Shown here: positions 12,984-21,347 of the stretch, piece after piece
Numbering within the stretch: position 1 is the first letter of the stretch
Layout of the letters: each line of letters begins with the position of its first letter
Assembly (NCBI GenBank): GCA_946480525.1
Contig: CAMLLA010000017.1
Span: forward strand, 1-21,347
From: an uncultured Asticcacaulis sp.
Lineage (GTDB): Bacteria > Pseudomonadota > Alphaproteobacteria > Caulobacterales > Caulobacteraceae
DNA length: 21,347 nucleotides
Reading direction: 5' to 3'
The notes under the pieces: generated by a model
Databases searched by the model: none
The model's input: only the letters and a program-made list of their open reading frames with translations
What the model was told of the DNA's origin: nothing
Made by a program: the position numbers and the translations under genes

Positions 12984-15266
12984 TTACCGATTGACGACCG
13001 ACCTTACGTCGTAAGCGGCGAAGGTCGCCATGGCGAGGATCTTCGACACCGGATCCGACAGCTGACAGATCTGCACCGGACGCGAAAGACCCAGCAGCAG
13101 CGGGCCGATAACAGTTGCCCCACCCAGCGCTTCGATCAGCTTGGTCGAGATCGACGCCGAATGGATGGCCGGCATGATCAGGACGTTGGCCGGCGCCGTC
13201 AGGCGCTGGAACGGATAGTTGGCCCACAGCGCCGGATCGATGGCGACGTCGGGCGGCATCTCGCCTTCGAATTCGAAGTCGACGCCGCGCTCTTCCATCA
13301 GCTCGACGGCGCGCATGACGCGGTCGGAACGCTCACCCGATGGATTGCCGAAGGTCGAATACGACATAAAGGCGACGCGCGGCGTATGACCCATGGCGCG
13401 GACCGCCATGGCGGCTTCGACGGCGATGTCACCCAGCTCTTCCGGCGTCGGCAGTTCGGCGACCGTCGTGTCGGCAACGAAGATGGTCTTGCCCTTGGCC
13501 AGGACGATCGACATGCCCATGATGCGGCCACCCGGCGCCGGATCGACGACGCGCAGCACTTCGTCCAGCGCCTGGTCGAACTGGCGCGTCACGCCGGTGA
13601 CCATGCCGTCGGCGTGGCCCGACACCACCATGGCGGCGGCGAATGAGTTGCGGTCCTGGTAGATCAGGCGGTCGACGTCGCGCTTCAGGTAGCCGCGGCG
13701 TTGCAGGCGCGAATACAAAAGCTGCGAATAGGCGGCGTTGCGATGGCTGAGGCGGGCATTGATGATCTCGATGCCTTCTTCGGCCGGATCGATGCCGGCC
13801 AGGCGCATATTGGCTTCGACCAGGTTTTCCCGGCCGCACAGGATCGGCGTGCCCAACCCCTGCGCCTTGAAGGCGTGGGCGGCGCGGATGACGCTGATGT
13901 CCTCGCCCTCGGCAAAGACGATGCGCTTGGAGGGCCGTGACCGTACTGCCGAGGTGATGGTCTGCAGGAAGCCCGCCGACGGATCGAGGCGCTGTTCCAG
14001 GCGCTTGCGGTAGGCGTCCATGTCCTCGATCGGCTTGCGCGCCACACCGGTATCCATGGCGGCCTGGGCGACGAACGGCGGGATGTACCAGATCAGGCGC
14101 GGATCGAACGGCGACGGAATGATGTAGTCCTTGCCGAATTTCAGGCGGCGGCCCTGATAGGCGGCGGCCACTTCGTCGGGAACGTCTTCGCGCGCCAGCA
14201 TGGCCAGGGCCTGGGCGGCCGCGATTTTCATCTCGTGGTTCACACGGCGGGCGCGCACATCCAGAGCACCGCGGAAGATGTAGGGGAAGCCCAGCACATT
14301 GTTGACCTGGTTCGGATAGTCCGATCGGCCGGTGGCGACGATGGCGTCGGAACGGACCTTGGCAACATCTTCCGGGGTAATTTCCGGGTCCGGATTGGCC
14401 ATGGCGAAGATGATCGGATTGGGCGCCATGGTGGCGACCATGTCCGGCGTCAGAACGCCCTTGGCCGACAGCCCCAGGAACACGTCGGCGCCGACCATGG
14501 CTTCGGAAAGCGTACGTTTCGTGGTGCGCGTGGCGTGGGCCGACTTCCACTGGTCCATGTCGATGGTGCGGCCTTCATAGACGACACCATGGATGTCGAC
14601 GACCGTGGTGTTTTCCTTTTTGACGCCCAGCGCCTTGACCAGCGACAGCGACGACAGGCCCGCAGCGCCCGCGCCGCACAGCACCACCTTGACGTCCTCG
14701 ATGCGCTTGCCGGTGATTTCCAGCGCGTTGATCAGGCCGGCGGCCGAGATGATGGCCGTGCCGTGCTGGTCGTCGTGGAAGACCGGGATGTCGGCCATGT
14801 CCTGCAGCGCCGCTTCAATGATGAAGCACTCAGGGCTCTTGATGTCTTCGAGGTTGATGCCGCCGAACGCGCCGGTGATGTTCTTCACGACCGTGATGAA
14901 TTCGTCAGGATCCTGAGTCGCCACTTCGATGTCGAAACTGTCGATATCGGCGAAGCGCTTGAACAGGACCGACTTGCCTTCCATGACAGGCTTGGACGCC
15001 AACGCGCCCAGATTGCCAAGGCCGAGGATAGCGGTGCCGTTGGAGATGACCGCGACCATGTTTCCTTTGGCGGTGTAGTCATAGGCGGCGTCGGGGTTTT
15101 CGGCGATGCGCAGGACGGGCACGGCCACGCCCGGCGAATAGGCCAGCGCCAGGTCGCGCTGCGTCGCCATCGGCTTGGTGGGGGCCAAAGCGATCTTGCC
15201 GGGAACGGGGTGCTGGTGGAGATGAAGCGCTTCGTCGTCGCTGAAGGTCTGTTTTTCGCTGGCCAT
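12984..15266 (-). CDS. maeB: NADP-dependent malic enzyme with phosphotransacetylase-like domain
   Basis: A 760-residue hybrid enzyme that decarboxylates malate to pyruvate with NAD(P)+. The malic enzyme domain covers about 1-430: YSPGVAVP (43-50), [18 protein letters not shown] (81-98), [12 protein letters not shown] (105-116), FHDDQHGTA (163-171) and the dinucleotide loop GAGAAG (198-203). The second domain (about 431-760) is phosphotransacetylase-like: [22 protein letters not shown], then [13 protein letters not shown] near the end. In known hybrids this part does not make acetyl phosphate but helps oligomerisation and acetyl-CoA control. ATG 15266 gives [10 protein letters not shown]; the ribosome site is weak. 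It has a good promoter at 15378-15405 with a leader of about 100 nt holding a nested dyad. NADP preference is the family rule for MaeB, not proved here. Confidence 0.97.
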   Translation of the reverse strand: MASEKQTFSDDEALHLHQHPVPGKIALAPTKPMATQRDLALAYSPGVAVPVLRIAENPDAAYDYTAKGNMVAVISNGTAILGLGNLGALASKPVMEGKSVLFKRFADIDSFDIEVATQDPDEFITVVKNITGAFGGINLEDIKSPECFIIEAALQDMADIPVFHDDQHGTAIISAAGLINALEITGKRIEDVKVVLCGAGAAGLSSLSLVKALGVKKENTTVVDIHGVVYEGRTIDMDQWKSAHATRTTKRTLSEAMVGADVFLGLSAKGVLTPDMVATMAPNPIIFAMANPDPEITPEDVAKVRSDAIVATGRSDYPNQVNNVLGFPYIFRGALDVRARRVNHEMKIAAAQALAMLAREDVPDEVAAAYQGRRLKFGKDYIIPSPFDPRLIWYIPPFVAQAAMDTGVARKPIEDMDAYRKRLEQRLDPSAGFLQTITSAVRSRPSKRIVFAEGEDISVIRAAHAFKAQGLGTPILCGRENLVEANMRLAGIDPAEEGIEIINARLSHRNAAYSQLLYSRLQRRGYLKRDVDRLIYQDRNSFAAAMVVSGHADGMVTGVTRQFDQALDEVLRVVDPAPGGRIMGMSIVLAKGKTIFVADTTVAELPTPEELGDIAVEAAMAVRAMGHTPRVAFMSYSTFGNPSGERSDRVMRAVELMEERGVDFEFEGEMPPDVAIDPALWANYPFQRLTAPANVLIMPAIHSASISTKLIEALGGATVIGPLLLGLSRPVQICQLSDPVSKILAMATFAAYDVRSVVNR

Positions 15267-15308
15267 TTCGTTTTCTGCGTCGTTTTTTATTTATGTTAGC
15301 GCTCACAT

Positions 15309-15334
15309 TGCCCAAACGCAATGCATTGTGGGCA
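15309..15334 (-). promoter_or_regulatory. Nested dyad in the maeB leader
   Basis: TGCCCA (15309-15314) and TGGGCA (15329-15334) are inverted repeats enclosing the perfect 10-bp palindrome CAATGCATTG (15319-15328). It lies 43-68 nt upstream of the maeB start and downstream of the predicted promoter, so it could be a repressor site acting as a roadblock or an mRNA hairpin. A second promoter-like pair, TTGCGT and TAACAT 17 bp apart on the minus strand, overlaps it. Confidence 0.4.
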
Positions 15335-15377
15335 TTATTCACGTGTGATCCTATACACTACCCAGGCACGCCCCGAT

Positions 15378-15405
15378 AGTATACTATTTATCAATTGTCT
15401 GACAA
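15378..15405 (-). promoter_or_regulatory. Sigma-70-type promoter of maeB
   Basis: On the minus strand TTGTCA (15405-15400) and TATACT (15383-15378) are separated by 16 bp, each one base from the consensus or better. The predicted start is near 15370, giving a leader of about 104 nt. The -10 sits in the 12-bp palindrome ATAGTATACTAT (15376-15387), and the -35 in TTGTCTGACAA (15395-15405), an 11-bp perfect dyad. CTATTTATCA (15384-15393) also pairs with TGACAAATAG (15400-15409) with one mismatch. Both promoter boxes are thus inside inverted repeats, suitable for repressor control. Confidence 0.6.
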
Positions 15406-15443
15406 ATAGACATATCAGCCTTCTGTCAAGAAATCCACTGGGC

Positions 15444-15465
15444 TTGTGCACACTTTTTGTGCACA
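15444..15465. repeat. Tandem TTGTGCACA direct repeat
   Basis: TTGTGCACA occurs at 15444-15452 and again at 15457-15465, 13 bp apart; its core TGTGCACA is itself a palindrome. The pair lies between the maeB promoter and the mutS-side GANTC/CGTTAA cluster. Two dyad sites spaced a little over one helical turn apart suggest a regulator site; no known binding protein is assigned. Confidence 0.45.
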
Positions 15466-15478
15466 TCACTTCTTTGCG

Positions 15479-15508
15479 GAATCGTTAAGAACCGTTAACT
15501 TATCCACC
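15479..15508 (+). promoter_or_regulatory. Cluster of CcrM site, CGTTAA direct repeat and DnaA-like box before mutS
   Basis: Within 30 bp there are GAATC (15479-15483, a GANTC site), CGTTAA at 15483-15488 and again at 15493-15498 (exact direct repeat, 10 bp apart), and TTATCCACC (15500-15508), one base from the DnaA box TTATCCACA. TTAA half-sites suggest CtrA, but the spacing between them is 6, not the canonical 7. A promoter-like TTGCGG (15474-15479) and TTAACT (15495-15500) overlaps. Cell-cycle control of mutS-glnD is inferred. Confidence 0.4.
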
Positions 15509-15625
15509 CCTTCGCGCTGCTTTTTCATAGCGCAAGATTTTGTTTAGTCGCATTTCCTAACCACGAACCGCCAGAAGCGTGTCTTGGCACTTCGTCGGGA
15601 AATGCTCTCGCCTGGATAAGCGCTC

Positions 15626-18334
15626 GTGAACGCAGCCACCGATTTGACCCCTGACGCGGCCGCCCTGGACCTGGAAGGCGCAACGCCCGTCATGGCGCAG
15701 TACCTGCAAACCAAGGCACAGTATCCCGATGCGATCCTCATGTTCCGCATGGGCGATTTTTACGAGCTGTTTTTCGAGGACGCCGTCACCGCCGCTCAGG
15801 CCCTGTCGCTGGCGCTCACCAAGCGCGGCCGCTATAAGGACGAGGACATTCCGCTGGCGGGCGTGCCCGTCCACGCCATCGACGCCTATGTCGCCAAGCT
15901 GATCCGGCTGGGCTATCGCGTCGCCATCTGCGAACAGCTGGAAGACCCGGCCGAAGCCAAGAAGCGCGGCTCGAAATCCGTCGTCAAACGCGGTGTCGTG
16001 CGCGTCATTACGCCAGGCACGATTACCGAGGACTCGCTCCTGGAGGCACGAGGCGCCAACCGGCTGGTCGCCTTGTCAAGCCGTGGCGGGGTCATGGCTT
16101 TGGCCAGCGTCGAGCTGTCGACCGGCGATGTCGAATGCCTCGAGATTGCGCCGGAGTCACTAAGCGCGCATCTGTCGGCGCTGCGTCCGTCGGAAAGCCT
16201 GGTCGCCGATCGCATCCTGCAGGACGAGACCCTCTATGCCCTGCTGAAATCGTGCGGTGGAGTTGTCCAGCCGCAACCGGGCTCATTGAGCGATCCCGCC
16301 GCCGGCGAACAGCGCTTGCAGAAGCTGTATGGCGTCTCGACCCTTGACGGTTTCGGCGCCTTCAGCCCGGCCGAGATTTCGGCGCTGGGCATGATCGCCG
16401 CCTATATCGACCTGACCCAGGCGGGCAAGCGGCCGGTGCTGAAACCGCCGGTGCGCGTGCTGCAAACCCATTACCTGTCGATCGACGCGGCGACACGCAA
16501 TTCGCTGGAAATCGACCGGACGCAGACCGGCCGGCGCGAAGGCAGCCTGATCCAGGCGATCGACTGCACCGTCACCTCGGGCGGCGGGCGGCTCCTGCTG
16601 TCGCGCTTGTCGCGGCCGCTCTATCACCCCGACGCCATCAATGCCCGGCTGGATACGGTCGAATGGCTGCTGCCGAAGCGTGATGTCCGCGAGCAGTTGC
16701 GTCATCTGATGCGCAGTTTAAGCGACCAGGCGCGCGCCCTGTCGCGCCTCAGCCTTAATCGCGGCGGGCCACGCGATCTGTGCATCATCCATCAGGCGCT
16801 GACGATTGGCGAGTCTTTGGCGCATGTGCTGAATGACGCCACACAGAACCCTGTCATCGATCCGGCCGTGCCCGCCGAAATCGAGGGTTTCATTTCGACC
16901 CTCGTCCCATCGCAGGACCTTAGTGCCCTGCGTGACCGGCTGGAGCGCGCCCTGATCGACGAACCGCCGCTGTCGTTGCGCGACGGCGGCTTCATCCGCG
17001 AAGGCTGTCATCCGGCGCTCGACGAAGCGCGGGCACTCAGGGACGACAGCCGCCAGATCATCCTGGCGCTGGAAAGTCGGCTGGCTACTGAGACCGGCAT
17101 CGCCATCCGCATCAAGTACAACAATGTGCTCGGCTACTTCATCGAGCTGAGCACAAAGCTGGCCGAACAGTTGCAGAGCCAGGACACGCAAAAGCAGTTC
17201 ATCCATCGCCAGAGCCTGGCCAACCAGGTCCGCTTCGTCACCTCCGAACTGGTCGATCTCGACGCCCGCATCCAGCGCGCTGCCTCCCAGGCCCTGGCTC
17301 TGGAAATGGAGGTTTTCGAAGCGTTGCGCGAGCAGGTCCGCACGCAGGCCACCGAGATTCAGGCCGCCCACGACGCCATCTGTGCGCTCGACGTCGCGGT
17401 TGCCAATGCCTGCTGGGCCGAGGATTTCGAAGCGGTGCGCCCGCGTGTCGATCAGTCGTCGCGGCTTGAGATTTCTCGCGGCCGTCACCCGGTCGTCTGC
17501 GCCGTGCTCAAATCCCAGGGCAAGCCGTTCACGCCCAATGACGTCGACCTCGATGCTACGGGCGCCAACGCCCCGCGCTTAAGCCTCGTCACCGGTCCGA
17601 ACATGGCCGGTAAGTCGACCTATCTGCGCCAGAATGCATTGCTGATCATCATGGCCCAGGCCGGCCTCTTCGTGCCGGCCAAGGCTATGCATCTGGGCGT
17701 CGTCGACCGCCTGTTCTCACGCGTCGGCGCCGGCGATGACCTGGCCCAGGGCCGGTCGACCTTCATGATGGAAATGGTCGAAACCGCCGCCATCCTGGCC
17801 CAGGCGACGGCGCAGTCCTTCGTCATCCTGGATGAGATCGGGCGCGGCACCGCCACCTATGACGGCCTGGCGATTGCCTGGTCGTGCACCGAGCACCTGC
17901 ACGACGCCATCCAGTGCCGGACACTGTTCGCCACCCACTATCACGAACTGTCTACTCTGGATAAACGCCTGAAATTCGTCAGCAATATCAGCCTGACAGC
18001 GCGCGAGCACAATGGCGAGCTGATCTTCCTGCATGAGGCGCGTCCGGGGGCCGCCGACCGCTCCTACGGCGTCCAGGTGGCGCGTCTGGCCGGCATGCCC
18101 GGCCACGTCGTCAACCGTGCCCGCGACATCCTGCAACGCCTCGAAGAAGACAACCAGACCAGGCTCAGGCTCGACGACCTGCCGCTGTTTTCGTTCGAGC
18201 GCGCCGCCCCCGAACCGGTCAAATCGGCGCCATCGAAGCTGGAAGCCCTTGTCAAAGGCATCAATCCGGACGATCTAAGCCCCAAGGAAGCCTTGGAAGT
18301 CATCTATAATTTACAGAAGATGCTTACAAATTAA
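15626..18334 (+). CDS. mutS: DNA mismatch repair protein MutS
   Basis: A 902-residue mismatch-recognition ATPase, cytoplasmic, that binds mispairs and recruits MutL. The mismatch-reading motif GDFYELF gives Phe45-Tyr46-Glu47. The connector, lever and clamp domains follow (about 140-590). The ATPase domain has Walker A GPNMAGKST at 657-665 and Walker B VILDEIGRGT at 733-742, then the conserved ATHYHEL (about 772-778). Length is slightly above the E. coli protein (853), as in many Alphaproteobacteria. The start is a GTG at 15626 preceded by GGATAA; it places the family block TPVMAQYLQTKAQYPDAILM normally at about residue 24. The glnD gene starts 17 nt after the stop, so the two form an operon, a frequent pair in Alphaproteobacteria. 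The upstream region carries a possible cell-cycle control cluster. Confidence 0.98.
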   Translation: MNAATDLTPDAAALDLEGATPVMAQYLQTKAQYPDAILMFRMGDFYELFFEDAVTAAQALSLALTKRGRYKDEDIPLAGVPVHAIDAYVAKLIRLGYRVAICEQLEDPAEAKKRGSKSVVKRGVVRVITPGTITEDSLLEARGANRLVALSSRGGVMALASVELSTGDVECLEIAPESLSAHLSALRPSESLVADRILQDETLYALLKSCGGVVQPQPGSLSDPAAGEQRLQKLYGVSTLDGFGAFSPAEISALGMIAAYIDLTQAGKRPVLKPPVRVLQTHYLSIDAATRNSLEIDRTQTGRREGSLIQAIDCTVTSGGGRLLLSRLSRPLYHPDAINARLDTVEWLLPKRDVREQLRHLMRSLSDQARALSRLSLNRGGPRDLCIIHQALTIGESLAHVLNDATQNPVIDPAVPAEIEGFISTLVPSQDLSALRDRLERALIDEPPLSLRDGGFIREGCHPALDEARALRDDSRQIILALESRLATETGIAIRIKYNNVLGYFIELSTKLAEQLQSQDTQKQFIHRQSLANQVRFVTSELVDLDARIQRAASQALALEMEVFEALREQVRTQATEIQAAHDAICALDVAVANACWAEDFEAVRPRVDQSSRLEISRGRHPVVCAVLKSQGKPFTPNDVDLDATGANAPRLSLVTGPNMAGKSTYLRQNALLIIMAQAGLFVPAKAMHLGVVDRLFSRVGAGDDLAQGRSTFMMEMVETAAILAQATAQSFVILDEIGRGTATYDGLAIAWSCTEHLHDAIQCRTLFATHYHELSTLDKRLKFVSNISLTAREHNGELIFLHEARPGAADRSYGVQVARLAGMPGHVVNRARDILQRLEEDNQTRLRLDDLPLFSFERAAPEPVKSAPSKLEALVKGINPDDLSPKEALEVIYNLQKMLTN

Positions 18335-18351
18335 GGCTTCGGGTACTTTTG

Positions 18352-21219
18352 ATGGATGACGCGTTCGACATGCTGACTGCTACGCAAGGCCCGGCTCCGG
18401 CCTACCGCATCGACGGCGCGCACCTGCGTAAGGCCCTGACCGAGACCTATGAGGATTCGAGCGGCGACAGCGCGGATCTGCGCCGCCGGGCGGTGAAAAT
18501 CCTGAAGGAAGCCCTTCAGTTGTCGCGCGCCAGCATCCTGGCCAATATCGATCACAAGGGCGGCCATGCCACGGCCCGCGCCCTGGCGCGCGCCACCGAT
18601 GAAATCGTCAGCGCCCTGTGGGACTTCACCCTGACCCACGTCTATCGCGCCCGCAATCCGACCGAGGGTGAGCGTCTGTCGCTGCTGGCCGTCGGCGGTT
18701 ATGGCCGGGGCGAACTGGCGCCGCATTCCGATCTCGACCTTTTGTTCCTCCGCGCCTGGAAGGAAACCTCGCACTCGGAATCGGTCATCGAATTCATCCT
18801 CTATACCCTTTGGGACCTGGGGCTGAAGGTCGGGCACTCGTCCCGCACGGTCGATGAGACGATCAAGTACGCGCGCAGCGATCACACCATCATGACCGCG
18901 CTTCTGGAACACCGCCAGATCGCCGGCGACAAGGAACTGGTGGAACTGCTCGATCTCAAGCTGGCAACCGAAGGCATGAAGACGAATATGTTCGACTTCG
19001 TTGCCGCCAAGCTGGAAGAACGCGACAGCCGCCACGTCAAGGCCGGCACATCGCGCTTTGTCGTCGAGCCCAATGTCAAGGAAGGCAAGGGGGGCTTACG
19101 CGATCTGCACACCCTGTTCTGGATCGCCAAGTATCGCGTGGCGGCCGAGCCGAACCCGAGCGCGCGCATCATCGATGAGAACGCGCCAAAGAAATCCAGA
19201 GATTCCTGGGGAGCGCTCGATCGCATCCTGACCGACCGCGAGCGCCAGATCTTCATGCGCGCCTTCGACTTCCTGTGGAAGGTCCGCATCCTGATCCACA
19301 TGACGGCTGGCCGTGGCGAAGAACGCTTAAGCTTCGACCTGCAACCCGAAATCGCCCGCCGCATGGGCTTTATCGACCGCCAGGGCGAACCCAATGTCGA
19401 ACGCTTCATGCGCCGTTATTTCATCGTGTCCAAGGAGGTCGGCGCATTGACGCGCACCTTCTGCACGACGCTGGAAGCCCAGGAAGCCAAGCCCCTGACC
19501 CGGCTGTCCAACATGATCCAGTCGGGCCTGATGAACCTGACCAAGGCCGACCATCCGGGCTTTGTCGTCACCTCCGGCCGTCTGTCGGTCAATTCGCCGG
19601 ACATCTTCCAGAAGTCGCCGGTGGCCATGTTCCTGCTGTTCAAGATGGCCGACCGGCTGGAACTTGACCTGCACCCGGACGCCTTCACGGCCATCGCGCG
19701 CAACCTGACCCTGGTTACGCCGTCCCTGCGCCGCGACAAGAAGGCTGCGCGGCTGTTCCTCGACCTCCTGGTACGCGGCCGCAATCCGTACCGGACGCTC
19801 AGCATGATGTCGGAAACCGGGCTTTTGGGGCGCTACATCCCCGAGTTCGGCCGCATCGTCGCCCAGACCCAGTTCAACATGTATCACGCCTATACGGTCG
19901 ATGAGCATACCCTGCGCGCCATGGACATCATCCACGGCATCGACACCGGCCGCTACAAGGAAGATCACCCGCTGGCCTCGGCCATCATGCCGCAACTGGT
20001 CGACAAGGAGAGCCTGTATCTCGCCATGCTGCTGCACGACACCGGCAAGGGCGGCGAGGACGGACAGGAAATCGGCGGCGAGCGCGCGGCGCGCAAGGCG
20101 TGCGAACGCCTGGGCCTCGAACCCTGGAAGATCGACCAGGTCGCGTGGCTGGTAAGGCACCATCTCGTCCTGTCGGACTACGCCCAGAAGCGCGACGTTT
20201 CGGACCCGGAAACCGTGGCCAGCTTTGCCCGCATCGTCGAAACGCCCGAGCGCCTGCGCCTGCTGCTTATCCTGACCGTTGCCGACATCCGCGCCGTCGG
20301 CCCGGGTGTGTGGAACGCCTGGAAGGGTCAGCTGATGCGCGACCTGTTCGCCGCCACCGAAAGCGCCTTCCGCGGCGGGCGCGGGTCGGACGCGGTCGCC
20401 AGCGTGCGCGAGGGCCTGAACGAGCGCGCCGAAGCACGCCGCGATGCGCTCAGCCAGGACAATGACGACATGGCGGCATGGCTGGCCACCATGGACGAGA
20501 ACTATCTGTTTTCCTTCACCCCCGAAGACATCAAGAGCCACGCTGACCTGGTCCTGTCGTCGTTCAATGCCGAAGCTGCCGTGCGGGCGCGCATCGACGA
20601 AAGCCGAAACGCCACCGCCTTTTCCATTTCGGCGAGCGACCGGACGGGCCTGTTCGCCGACCTGGCCCGCACCTTCGCCAATCTCGGCGCCAACGTGGTC
20701 GGCGCGCAGGTCTTCACCTCGTCCGAAGGCAATGCCCTCGACGTCTTCTATGTCCAGGACACGCAAGGCCTGCCGTTCGCCCACGACGATCCGCAACGCA
20801 TGAAGCAGGCTGAACAGCAGCTTGAACAGGCCGCGCTCGGCAATCTGCCGCCCGTTGTCCAATACAAGTCCGCCATGGCGGCGCGGACAGCCGCCTTTGC
20901 CATTGCGCCGACCGTGGCCTTCGACGACAGCGCCAATGCCTCGGCGACGATACTGGAGGTTTCCGGCCGCGACCGTCCGGGCCTGCTGGCCGATCTGGTC
21001 GAAGCCCTGGCGCGCCTGCACATGGACATCGCCTCGGCGCACATCGACTGTTACGGCGAACGCGCGGTCGACGCCTTCTATCTCACCGACCACTTCAAGA
21101 AGGCGCAACTGACGGCCGGACAAAAGCAGGCGGTACGCAAGGCGCTGCTGACCGTCCTGGACCAGCCGGCCGGGCAGAAGCAGAACATCACCCGCGCCCG
21201 CGCCAGTCTTGCTCGGTAG
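18352..21219 (+). CDS. glnD: Bifunctional PII uridylyltransferase/uridylyl-removing enzyme
   Basis: A 955-residue cytoplasmic nitrogen sensor that uridylylates PII proteins when glutamine is low and removes UMP when it is high. Domains in order: nucleotidyltransferase with GGYGRGELAPHSDLDLLFL from 115, with Asp127 and Asp129 as metal ligands; a linker helical domain with KEGKGGLRDLHTLFWI (about 243-258); an HD domain for UMP removal with LLHDTGKGG (His562-Asp563) and VRHHLVLSDYA; and two glutamine-binding ACT domains (about 755-830, SASDRTGLFADLARTF; about 864-940, SGRDRPGLLADLVEAL). All catalytic motifs are intact. ATG 18352 is preferred over a TTG one codon before it; the ribosome site is weak, which fits coupling to mutS 17 nt upstream. 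No hairpin terminator is seen directly after the stop. Confidence 0.98.
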   Translation: MDDAFDMLTATQGPAPAYRIDGAHLRKALTETYEDSSGDSADLRRRAVKILKEALQLSRASILANIDHKGGHATARALARATDEIVSALWDFTLTHVYRARNPTEGERLSLLAVGGYGRGELAPHSDLDLLFLRAWKETSHSESVIEFILYTLWDLGLKVGHSSRTVDETIKYARSDHTIMTALLEHRQIAGDKELVELLDLKLATEGMKTNMFDFVAAKLEERDSRHVKAGTSRFVVEPNVKEGKGGLRDLHTLFWIAKYRVAAEPNPSARIIDENAPKKSRDSWGALDRILTDRERQIFMRAFDFLWKVRILIHMTAGRGEERLSFDLQPEIARRMGFIDRQGEPNVERFMRRYFIVSKEVGALTRTFCTTLEAQEAKPLTRLSNMIQSGLMNLTKADHPGFVVTSGRLSVNSPDIFQKSPVAMFLLFKMADRLELDLHPDAFTAIARNLTLVTPSLRRDKKAARLFLDLLVRGRNPYRTLSMMSETGLLGRYIPEFGRIVAQTQFNMYHAYTVDEHTLRAMDIIHGIDTGRYKEDHPLASAIMPQLVDKESLYLAMLLHDTGKGGEDGQEIGGERAARKACERLGLEPWKIDQVAWLVRHHLVLSDYAQKRDVSDPETVASFARIVETPERLRLLLILTVADIRAVGPGVWNAWKGQLMRDLFAATESAFRGGRGSDAVASVREGLNERAEARRDALSQDNDDMAAWLATMDENYLFSFTPEDIKSHADLVLSSFNAEAAVRARIDESRNATAFSISASDRTGLFADLARTFANLGANVVGAQVFTSSEGNALDVFYVQDTQGLPFAHDDPQRMKQAEQQLEQAALGNLPPVVQYKSAMAARTAAFAIAPTVAFDDSANASATILEVSGRDRPGLLADLVEALARLHMDIASAHIDCYGERAVDAFYLTDHFKKAQLTAGQKQAVRKALLTVLDQPAGQKQNITRARASLAR

Positions 21220-21249
21220 TTTTCCTGGCTGCCTTGGACACAAAAGTTC

Positions 21250-21335
21250 CCCCTTCTGTCATTTGCTCCGCAAATGCCCATGGCTTGCGAACGCTATACT
21301 TTCGCTGGCGCCAAACCCGCGTAAACGGGGAAGGA
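21250..21335. repeat. Fragments of the dispersed intergenic repeat after glnD
   Basis: CATTTGC-TCC-GCAAATG (21260-21276) is a perfect 7-bp hairpin and follows CCCCCTTCTGT. Its arms resemble, in reverse orientation, the CATCTGC-GGA-GCAGATG hairpin at 6423-6441. GTAAACGGGGAAGGAAG near 21320-21336 matches the GTAAACAGGGAAGGAAC at 12867-12883. The stretch from the glnD stop to the window end holds no supported gene. Confidence 0.5.
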
Positions 21336-21347
21336 AGATATTGAATC

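Noticed and set aside
13429..14550. 373-codon frame overlapping maeB on the same strand in another phase
   Set aside because: Composition is Arg/His/Pro-rich without any domain, while maeB in this stretch has conserved motifs throughout.
15485..15498. Canonical CtrA box TTAA-N7-TTAA
   Set aside because: The gap between the two TTAA strings is 6 bp, so the site does not meet the consensus; kept only as a tentative part of a cluster.
15267..15625. Replication origin in the maeB-mutS gap
   Set aside because: One near-consensus DnaA box plus AT-rich stretches is too little; a chromosomal origin would show several boxes and typical neighbours such as dnaA, hemE or parAB, none of which is in the window.
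19327..21243. 638-codon open frame opposite glnD
   Set aside because: Shadow of a well-supported glnD with all motifs; long antisense frames are expected at this codon bias.
1..21347. CRISPR array, tRNA, rRNA, prophage or transposase gene
   Set aside because: No regularly spaced repeats, no cloverleaf-like or rRNA sequence, and no integrase, transposase or phage-like frame was seen anywhere in the window.

Overview
This is a GC-rich chromosomal window that I read as alphaproteobacterial and probably from the order Caulobacterales (an Asticcacaulis- or Caulobacter-like genome). The reasons are the gene families (large malic enzyme/phosphotransacetylase hybrid, alphaproteobacterial-type mutS-glnD pair, SDHAF4/DUF1674 protein, 17-kDa-antigen-like glycine-zipper proteins), the codon bias, and GANTC sites placed in intergenic control regions. 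The genus is an inference; no marker RNA gene is present. Most of the window is ordinary housekeeping sequence, and I found no defence system, prophage, insertion sequence or CRISPR array.

Layout. 1-1083: the start of an alpha/beta hydrolase gene (minus strand, running off the left edge) is divergent from a nitroreductase gene that has lost its middle and is now a pseudogene; they share an inverted-repeat operator. 1087-3120: kup potassium transporter (minus). 3297-4680: an Rrf2-type regulator, then a short-chain dehydrogenase. 4748-6295: marC-family membrane protein (minus) divergent from pyrF, with a 16-bp palindrome containing two GANTC sites between them. 6296-6457: dispersed intergenic repeat. 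6458-7667: a small SDHAF4-like gene (minus) divergent from the htpX protease gene, which ends at a strong terminator. 7742-11634: rsmB, rpe and a heparinase II/III-family gene in one direction; rpe and the heparinase gene are 7 nt apart. 11797-12767: two tandem paralogous exported glycine-zipper proteins, each followed by a clear terminator. 12768-12983: more intergenic repeat. 12984-15266: maeB (minus). 15267-15625: a 359-nt AT-richer divergent control region dense in dyads, with a good maeB promoter and a cluster of a GANTC site, two CGTTAA repeats and a DnaA-box-like nonamer on the mutS side. 15626-21219: mutS and glnD, almost certainly one operon. 21220-21347: repeat fragments.

How the genes work together. 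pyrF (UMP synthesis), rpe (pentose phosphate pathway), maeB (malate to pyruvate), glnD (nitrogen signalling through PII), rsmB (16S rRNA methylation), mutS (mismatch repair) and htpX (membrane protein quality control) are core functions without a common pathway. The parts most worth a second look are the regulatory DNA at 15376-15508, the CcrM-site palindrome at 5512-5527, the tandem glycine-zipper pair with its identically spaced cysteines, the microhomology-bounded deletion in the nitroreductase gene, and the dispersed palindromic repeats at gene ends.
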